DNA of 5,714 nucleotides, taken from assembly GCA_027019845.1 (NCBI GenBank), contig JALUWE010000565.1:1-5714 (forward strand). The letters run 5' to 3'. Made by a program: the position numbers and the translations under genes. Positions 1 through 5,714 of this stretch are shown here, piece by piece; within the stretch, counting starts at the first letter, position 1; each line of letters opens with the position of its first letter. The DNA comes from Anaerolineales bacterium (GTDB lineage Bacteria > Chloroflexota > Anaerolineae > Anaerolineales > JABWBV01). The notes below the pieces were generated by a model. It was not told where the DNA came from and ran no database searches. It saw only the letters and a program-made list of their open reading frames with translations.

Positions 1-126
1 TGATTTGTCTTACTCGTCTGATTGGTCTGATTTGTCTGAGTTGTCTGAGTTGTCTTACTGGTCTTACTGGTCTTACTGGTCTTACTGGTCTTATTGGTCT
101 TATTGGTCTTATTGGTCTTATTGGTC
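1..126 (+). repeat. 9-base tandem repeat array, left arm (14 units)
   Basis: Fourteen consecutive 9-base units fill this stretch with no slippage; the consensus is TTAYTGGTC. Neighbouring units are identical in blocks: four TTATTGGTC next to the spacer, four TTACTGGTC before them, two TGAGTTGTC before those, then more varied copies such as TGATTTGTC and TTACTCGTC. Blocks of identical neighbours suggest local expansion by slippage or unequal exchange. The array begins at base 1, so it probably continues beyond the window. No gene is supported here; the 3-codon period makes any reading frame through it give a tripeptide repeat. Confidence 0.95.
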
Positions 127-151
127 GAACTCATTGCCCGGGAAGAAGGTA

Positions 152-240
152 GACAAGTACGACAAGTAAGACGAGTACGACAAGTACGACAAATACGACA
201 AGTAAGACAAGTAAGACAAATAAGACAAATAAGACAATAA
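152..240 (+). repeat. 9-base tandem repeat array, right arm (9 units plus a partial)
   Basis: Nine units of 9 bases (GACAAGTAC, GACAAGTAA, GACGAGTAC, GACAAATAA and similar) end in an 8-base partial unit, GACAATAA. The unit is close to the reverse complement of the left-arm unit: GACAAGTAA reversed is TTACTTGTC, one base from TTACTGGTC. The two arrays therefore face each other across a 25-base spacer (127-151) that contains CCCGGG. The array stops 7 bases before the ATG of the ligase gene, so it occupies the place where a promoter and leader would be expected. Units nearer the gene are more A-rich. Confidence 0.93.
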
Positions 241-247
241 CACCCCC

Positions 248-2020
<1,773 letters not shown>

Positions 2021-2028
<8 letters not shown>

Positions 2029-4402
2029 AAAAGAGTCCTACCAGGTGATCGGAAAACCGTTGATGAAAGTGGACGCCCTGGCAAAGGTCAAGGGCGAAAC
2101 CGTGTACGCGGACGACATCTTCCTGCCGCGCATGGCCTACTGCAAAATTCTGCGCAGCCCGCACCCCCACGCGCGCATCACCCGCATCGACGTCGGCCCG
2201 GCCCTGGCGCGGCCCGGGGTGCTGGCCGCCATCACCGGCCGCGACCTGCCGGTCAAATTCGGCATTCTGCCCCCCAGCCAGGACGACGAAGCCCTGTGCC
2301 AGGACAAAGTGCGCATGGTGGGCGATCCGGTGGCCGCGGTGGCCGCGCTGGACGAAGAAACCGCCGAAGCCGCGCTGGACCACATCATCGTAGAGTACGA
2401 ACCCCTGCCCGCGTTGATGACCATCGAGCAAGCCCTGGCCCGGCCCGAAGTCAAAATCCACGCAGAAACCCGCAACGGCAACATCCACAAACAGGTGGCC
2501 CTCGAATTCGGCGATGTGGAAGCCGGGTTCGCCCAGGCCGACCACATCCGGGAAGACATCTTTTACTACGAGGGCAACACCCACCTGCCCCTGGAACAGC
2601 ACGCCGCGGTGGCGCACTACGGCCCGGACGGGCGGCTCACCCTGTGGTCCTCCACCCAAACGCCCCACTACCTCCACCGCGCGCTCTCCAAAGTGCTGGA
2701 ACTGCCCCCCAGCCGCATCCGGGTGATCGCCGCGCCCGTGGGCGGCGGCTTTGGCGGCAAATCGGACCCCTTTTCGCACGAGATCGTGGTTTGCAAACTT
2801 GCCATGCTCACCGGCCGCCCGGTCAAAATCACCCTCACCCGCGAGGAAGTCTTCTACGCGCACCGTGGGCGGCACCCGGTCTTGATGTGGGTCAAAACCG
2901 GAATGCGCAACGACGGCAGCATCACCGCCATGCACTTTCGATCCTACCTGGACGGCGGCGCATACAGCAGCTATGGCCTGGCCACCACCTACTACACCGG
3001 CGCGCTGCAAACCGTCACCTACCCCATCCAGCACTACAAATTCGAGGGGCTGCGCGTCTTCACCAACAAACCGCCGTGCGGCCCCAAACGCGGCCACGGC
3101 ACCCCCCAACCCCGCTTCGCGCTCGAAGTGCAACTGGACAAATTCGCCGAAGACCTGGAGATCGACCCCGCGGAGTTGCGCCTGCGCCATCTCATGCCGC
3201 CCAACAGCAAAACCGCCAACCACCTGACCGTGACCACCATCGGGCTGGGCGAGTGCATCGAAAAAGTGGTGCAGGCCTCCGGCTTTCGCGAACGCCGCGA
3301 CAGCCTGCCGCCCGGCAAAGGGTTAGGGCTGGCCTGCGGCTCGTACCTGAGCGGCGCGGGCGTAGCCATCTACTGGAATGACATGCCCCACTCCGGGGTG
3401 CAGATCAAGATCGACCGCGGCGGCGGTGTGACCGTGTTCTGCGGCAGCACCGACATCGGCCAGGGATCGGACTCGGTGCTGGCTTACCTGGTGGCGGAGG
3501 AACTGGGCATCCACCCGCGCGATGTGGTGGTGGTCACCGCAGACACCGACCTGACCCCGGTCGATCTGGGCAGCTACTCCAGCCGGGTGACGCTGATGAC
3601 CGGCAACGCCGCGCTGGCCGCGGTGCGCCCGCTGCGCCAGATGATCCTGAACGCGGCCGCGGAGGCCCTCGAGCTGCCCCCCGAGGCCCTCACCCTGGCG
3701 AATGGCCGGGTGTACAACCTCGATCAACCGGCATACGGCCTCTCGTTTCAGGAGGCGGTGCAGCGCGCCGAGGCCAAGTACGGCACCCTGGGGTCGGTGG
3801 GCAGCTACACCCCGCCCCCCCGCGGAGGAGACTACAAAGGCGCGGGCGTCGGCCCATCGCCCAACTACAGCTACTCCGCGTGCGTGCTCGAAGTCACCTG
3901 CGACCTGGAGACCGGCCTGTACACGGTGGATAAGGTCTGGCTGGCGCACGACATCGGCAAAGCCCTCAACCCCCTGCTGGTGGCCGGGCAGGTCGAAGGC
4001 AGCGTGTACATGGGGCTGGGCGAGGCCATGATGGAAGAGCAGGTCTTCCGCCGCGGGCTGCACAAAATCCCCTCCATGCTGGACTACAAAAGCCCCACCA
4101 CCCTGGAGATGCCGGAAATCGAGATTTTCCTGGTGGAAACGCACGATCCCGAAGGCCCCTACGGGGCCAAAGAGGTCGGGCAGGGGCCGTTGCTGCCGGT
4201 CATCCCCGCGCTGGCGAACGCGGTCTACCACGCTACCGGGGTGCGGGTGGACAGCACGCCGATCACACCGGAGAAGATTCTCAAGGGGCTGCAAGCCCGG
4301 GCGCGCGGCCGGGACGGGCGGGTAGGCCCCACGCGGCTGCCCGCGGTGGATTTCCCGGACCCGGTCCGGGTGCCCCCGCCCCAAACGGAGGTGCCGGCAT
4401 GA
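2021..4402 (+). CDS. hcrA: 4-hydroxybenzoyl-CoA reductase, molybdopterin-binding large (alpha) subunit
   Basis: The catalytic subunit, 793 residues, which binds the molybdenum cofactor and would remove the para-hydroxyl of 4-hydroxybenzoyl-CoA. The start at 2021 has GGAG at 2010-2013 and begins MYEKESYQVIGKP, as expected for the family; the frame is open further upstream, but that part overlaps the small-subunit gene and is a shadow. Landmarks are the N-terminal a/b hammerhead domain (about 1-135), the loop PVGGGFGGKSDPF (239-251), the conserved-looking block NKPPCGPKRGHGTPQPRF (349-366), the cofactor motif TDIGQGSDS (477-485), LGSYSSRVTLMTGNA (516-530) and GPYGAKEVGQGPLLP (712-726). Gln721 sits where most xanthine oxidase family enzymes have the catalytic Glu (G-E-x-P). 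About 35 residues after 757 form an Arg/Pro-rich tail that looks unconserved. The stop overlaps the next gene as ATGA. Family membership is near certain; substrate is inferred from the operon. Confidence 0.88.
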
Positions 4403-5394
4403 TGCGTTTACCCCCCTTTCGGTACATCGCGGCGCGCACGCTGGAGGAGGCCGTGGCGACGAAGGCCAAATACGGCGCGCAGGCCATGTACGTGGCCGGC
4501 GGCACGGATTTGTACCCCAAGATGAAACGCCGCCAGTTCGAGCCGCAGGTGCTGATCGGGTTGCGCGGCATCCCGGAACTGCGCGCCCTCTCCAACCACG
4601 GTGAAGACGGCGGGTTGACGATTGGGGCCGGCCTGACCCTGGCCGAGGTGGCGGAGCACCCCCAGATCGTGCAGCGCTACCCGGCTGTGGCGCGCGCGGC
4701 CGCGCTGGTCTCCTCCCCCCAACTGCGCAACGCGGGCACGATTGGCGGCAATCTGTGCGTGGACACGCGCTGTACCTACTACGATCAGAGCTACGCCTGG
4801 CGCCGGGCGCTCGGGTTCTGCATGAAAAAGGACGGCGATACCTGCTGGGTGGCGTTGAGCAGCCCGCGCTGTCTGGCGGTGTCGTCCTCGGATTGCGCGC
4901 CGGTGGTGATCGCGTTGGAAGGGCGTGTGCGGCTGCTCGGCCCGGAGGGTGAGCGCGTCGTGCCCGCGGAGGCCCTTTACCGCAACGACGGGATGCACTA
5001 CCTGGAAAAATCGCCCGACGAGCTGCTGGTGGACATCCGGCTGCCACAACGGGAGGGTTGGCGCGCGGTGTACTGCAAGCTGCGCCGCCGCGGTACGATA
5101 GATTTTCCGATTTTGGGCGTGGCCGTGGCGCTGCGCACCGACGTGCAGGGTGTGTGCCGCGGCGCGCGCATCGTGCTGGGCGCGGTGGCTTCACGGCCCT
5201 TGCCGGTCCCGCAGGCCGCGGAAACGCTGATCGGCCACACCATCACCCCCGAGCTGGCGCAAGAGGCAGCCCGCATCGCGTTCAAGGCAGCCCGGCCCCT
5301 GGACAACACCGACATGGCCTTGAGCTACCGCAAGAAGATCACCCTCACATACGTGCAACGTGCCATCCTGCAAGCCGCCAGCCGGCATCCTTGA
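4399..5394 (+). CDS. hcrB: 4-hydroxybenzoyl-CoA reductase, FAD and [4Fe-4S] (beta) subunit
   Basis: The flavoprotein subunit, 331 residues. The FAD-binding domain shows AGGTDLYP (33-40) and TIGGNLC (114-120); the C-terminal part (about 220-325) matches the CO dehydrogenase flavoprotein C-terminal domain. Between them an insert contains Cys125, Cys141, Cys149 and Cys158, spaced 16, 8 and 9. From memory, the [4Fe-4S] ligands of the Thauera aromatica enzyme are Cys122, 138, 146 and 155, the same spacing. Ordinary xanthine oxidase family flavoproteins lack this cluster, so this gene identifies the complex. Further cysteines at 120 and 166 flank the set. The cluster is the entry point for low-potential electrons that then pass to FAD. 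GGAGG at 4387-4391, 7 bases before the ATG, is the strongest Shine-Dalgarno in the window; the second Met (4402) is less well placed. The stop codon lies inside the -35 element of a promoter. Confidence 0.92.
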   Translation: MMRLPPFRYIAARTLEEAVATKAKYGAQAMYVAGGTDLYPKMKRRQFEPQVLIGLRGIPELRALSNHGEDGGLTIGAGLTLAEVAEHPQIVQRYPAVARAAALVSSPQLRNAGTIGGNLCVDTRCTYYDQSYAWRRALGFCMKKDGDTCWVALSSPRCLAVSSSDCAPVVIALEGRVRLLGPEGERVVPAEALYRNDGMHYLEKSPDELLVDIRLPQREGWRAVYCKLRRRGTIDFPILGVAVALRTDVQGVCRGARIVLGAVASRPLPVPQAAETLIGHTITPELAQEAARIAFKAARPLDNTDMALSYRKKITLTYVQRAILQAASRHP

Positions 5395-5419
5395 CACTGA
5401 AAATTGCGAATGATATATT
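5391..5419 (+). promoter_or_regulatory. Near-consensus sigma-70-type promoter
   Basis: TTGACA at 5391-5396 matches the -35 consensus exactly. A 17-base spacer follows, then TATATT at 5414-5419, five of six bases of the -10 consensus. TG at 5411-5412 adds an extended -10 element. Expected transcription start is near 5425-5427, on the plus strand. The -35 overlaps the stop codon of hcrB, and the GC content drops sharply here. No open reading frame follows within the window, so the target is unknown: a gene to the right or a non-coding transcript. Confidence 0.65.
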
Positions 5420-5425
5420 TTTGGA

Positions 5426-5447
5426 AAATACTGACCGGTAGGTATTT
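5426..5447. promoter_or_regulatory. 22-bp operator-like palindrome at the promoter start site
   Basis: The half-sites AAATACTGACC and GGTAGGTATTT mirror each other at 9 of 11 positions, centred on ACCGGT. The site begins about 7 bases after the -10, where a bound repressor would block transcription. The length and the GACCGGT-type core resemble operators of TetR-family repressors, but this is a resemblance by eye, not a match to a known site. Read as RNA, the outer six pairs could form a weak AT-rich stem with a 10-base loop; the lack of a GC stem or long T run makes it a poor terminator. Confidence 0.5.
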
Positions 5448-5456
5448 ATTGGTGGT

Positions 5457-5498
5457 GGGGTGCGGGGTGCGGGGTGCAGGGTGCGACGTGCGGAGTGT
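5457..5498 (+). repeat. G-rich heptamer tandem repeat (6 units)
   Basis: Three exact GGGGTGC units (5457-5477) are followed by three decaying ones: AGGGTGC, GACGTGC and GGAGTGT. The G runs at 5457-5460, 5464-5467, 5471-5474 and 5479-5481 are separated by 3, 3 and 4 bases, a canonical G-quadruplex pattern on the plus strand. It lies 30-70 bases downstream of the predicted transcription start, so it would be in the leader of any transcript from that promoter. It is non-coding: the frame through it is short and lacks a ribosome binding site. Confidence 0.85.
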
Positions 5499-5519
5499 CA
5501 GGTATCAGGTTGAAAGCTG

Positions 5520-5534
5520 AGACCTCACAGGTCT
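5520..5534. repeat. Short perfect hairpin (6-bp stem, 3-base loop)
   Basis: AGACCT (5520-5525), loop CAC, then AGGTCT (5529-5534). No T run follows, so it is not an intrinsic terminator. The bases TGAGACCT at 5518-5525 recur as the last eight bases of the window (5707-5714), suggesting that a second copy of the motif may begin there and that this is an interspersed repeat. Confidence 0.6.
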
Positions 5535-5570
5535 ACTACCATATTGGACTTTAGACAAAATGCGTTTTGC

Positions 5571-5589
5571 CCCCACATGTGGGGATTTG
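5571..5589 (+). terminator. Hairpin 1 inside the MITE-like element (possible weak terminator)
   Basis: CCCCACATGTGGGG (5571-5584) is a perfect 14-base palindrome. As RNA it would fold as a 5-bp stem CCCCA/TGGGG with a CATG loop, followed by ATTTG. The T run is short, so termination would be weak. A palindromic DNA-binding site is the other possibility. Confidence 0.25.
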
Positions 5590-5603
5590 ACATGCAGCCT
5601 TGC

Positions 5604-5622
5604 CCCCATATCTTGGGGTTTT
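5604..5622 (+). terminator. Hairpin 2 inside the MITE-like element (possible intrinsic terminator)
   Basis: CCCCA (5604-5608), loop TATCT, TGGGG (5614-5618), then TTTT (5619-5622). This is the most terminator-like structure after the operon, though the stem is only 5 bp and the T run only four. It points along the plus strand. No better terminator is visible between 5395 and this point. Confidence 0.35.
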
Positions 5623-5714
5623 CGCTGATTTGTCAAAAGTCCAATACCATACGATGCAGGAAGATTTTACCCAAAATAGATTGCATCCGGGCATCTCCAT
5701 GCGCTTTGAGACCT

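Larger units (their letters stand above)
5544..5644. mobile_element. MITE-like element, 101 bp, with inverted ends and 7-bp target duplication
   Basis: The left end TTGGACTTTAGACAAA (5544-5559) and right end TTTGTCAAAAGTCCAA (5629-5644) are inverted copies matching at 15 of 16 positions. Both sides are flanked by the exact direct repeat TACCATA (5537-5543 and 5645-5651), the pattern left by transposition. The inside (5560-5628) is too short to encode a transposase, so movement would need one from elsewhere. It contains two similar hairpins, 33 bases apart, each of the form TTGCCCCCA-loop-TGGGG, and a GCG/CGC pair (5562-5564 with 5623-5625) that extends the terminal stem. The TIR symmetry continues by TA into the duplication on both sides, so the exact boundary could shift by 2 bases. 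I cannot name the parent insertion sequence family. As an alternative it could be a structured RNA or attachment-type repeat, but the duplication favours transposition. Confidence 0.7.

Noticed and set aside
1..240. CRISPR array
   Set aside because: Units are contiguous 9-mers without unique spacers, so this is a simple tandem repeat, not a CRISPR.
3323..5194. Very long minus-strand open frame of 623 codons
   Set aside because: Arg/Pro/Ala-rich composition typical of an antisense frame in GC-rich DNA; it lies opposite HcrA and HcrB, whose motifs are unmistakable.
5416..5430. AT-rich hairpin TATTTT-TGG-AAAATA as operon terminator
   Set aside because: The stem is only A/T pairs and there is no following T run; the same bases are better explained as the -10 and start region of the promoter.
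5653..5687. Inverted pair GATGCA / TGCATC with a 23-base gap
   Set aside because: Six bases with a long loop is expected by chance in a region of this size; no other support.
5551..5700. Minus-strand open frame of 49 codons running through the MITE-like element
   Set aside because: It begins ATGGAGATGCCC and ends at a TAA inside the left inverted repeat. The sequence looks random, crosses the element's structure and has no family signal. It could be the tail of a gene from the right cut by the element, but nothing visible supports that.

Overview
This is a GC-rich bacterial window. It is almost filled by one plus-strand operon of four genes whose ends overlap by 4, 8 and 4 bases. The gene order is ligase, small [2Fe-2S] subunit, large molybdenum subunit, FAD/[4Fe-4S] subunit. 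The best reading is a module that activates 4-hydroxybenzoate to its CoA thioester and then removes the para-hydroxyl, giving benzoyl-CoA. The last three genes together encode a complete 4-hydroxybenzoyl-CoA reductase (HcrC, HcrA, HcrB; called HbaB, HbaC, HbaD in Rhodopseudomonas palustris). The key evidence is in the FAD subunit: an insert with four cysteines spaced 16, 8 and 9 residues apart, which matches the extra [4Fe-4S] cluster that sets this enzyme apart from other xanthine oxidase family members. The ligase in front is of the short PaaK (phenylacetate-CoA ligase) type, not the longer benzoate-CoA ligase type.

Layout. Bases 1-240 are two facing arrays of a 9-base tandem repeat around a 25-base spacer, ending 7 bases before the ligase start. 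Bases 248-5394 are the operon. Bases 5395-5714 hold no convincing gene but are dense with signals: a near-consensus sigma-70-type promoter overlapping the last stop codon, a 22-bp operator-like palindrome at its expected transcription start, six G-rich heptamers with quadruplex potential, a small hairpin, and a 101-bp MITE-like element with inverted ends, an exact 7-bp target duplication and two internal GC-rich hairpins.

How it works together (family knowledge plus inference). The ligase uses ATP and CoA to make an aromatic acyl-CoA. Low-potential electrons, from ferredoxin in the characterised enzyme, enter through [4Fe-4S] and FAD in HcrB, cross the two [2Fe-2S] clusters of HcrC, and reach the molybdenum cofactor in HcrA, where the ring is dehydroxylated. 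This implies an anaerobic or facultative aromatic degrader. Benzoyl-CoA reductase, the expected next step, is not in the window.

Organism. The sequence does not settle it. GC-rich coding DNA, intergenic arrays of short repeats and a PaaK-type ligase beside HCR genes would fit an environmental Chloroflexota (Anaerolineae-like) genome, but this is a weak inference from general impression, not a demonstrated assignment.
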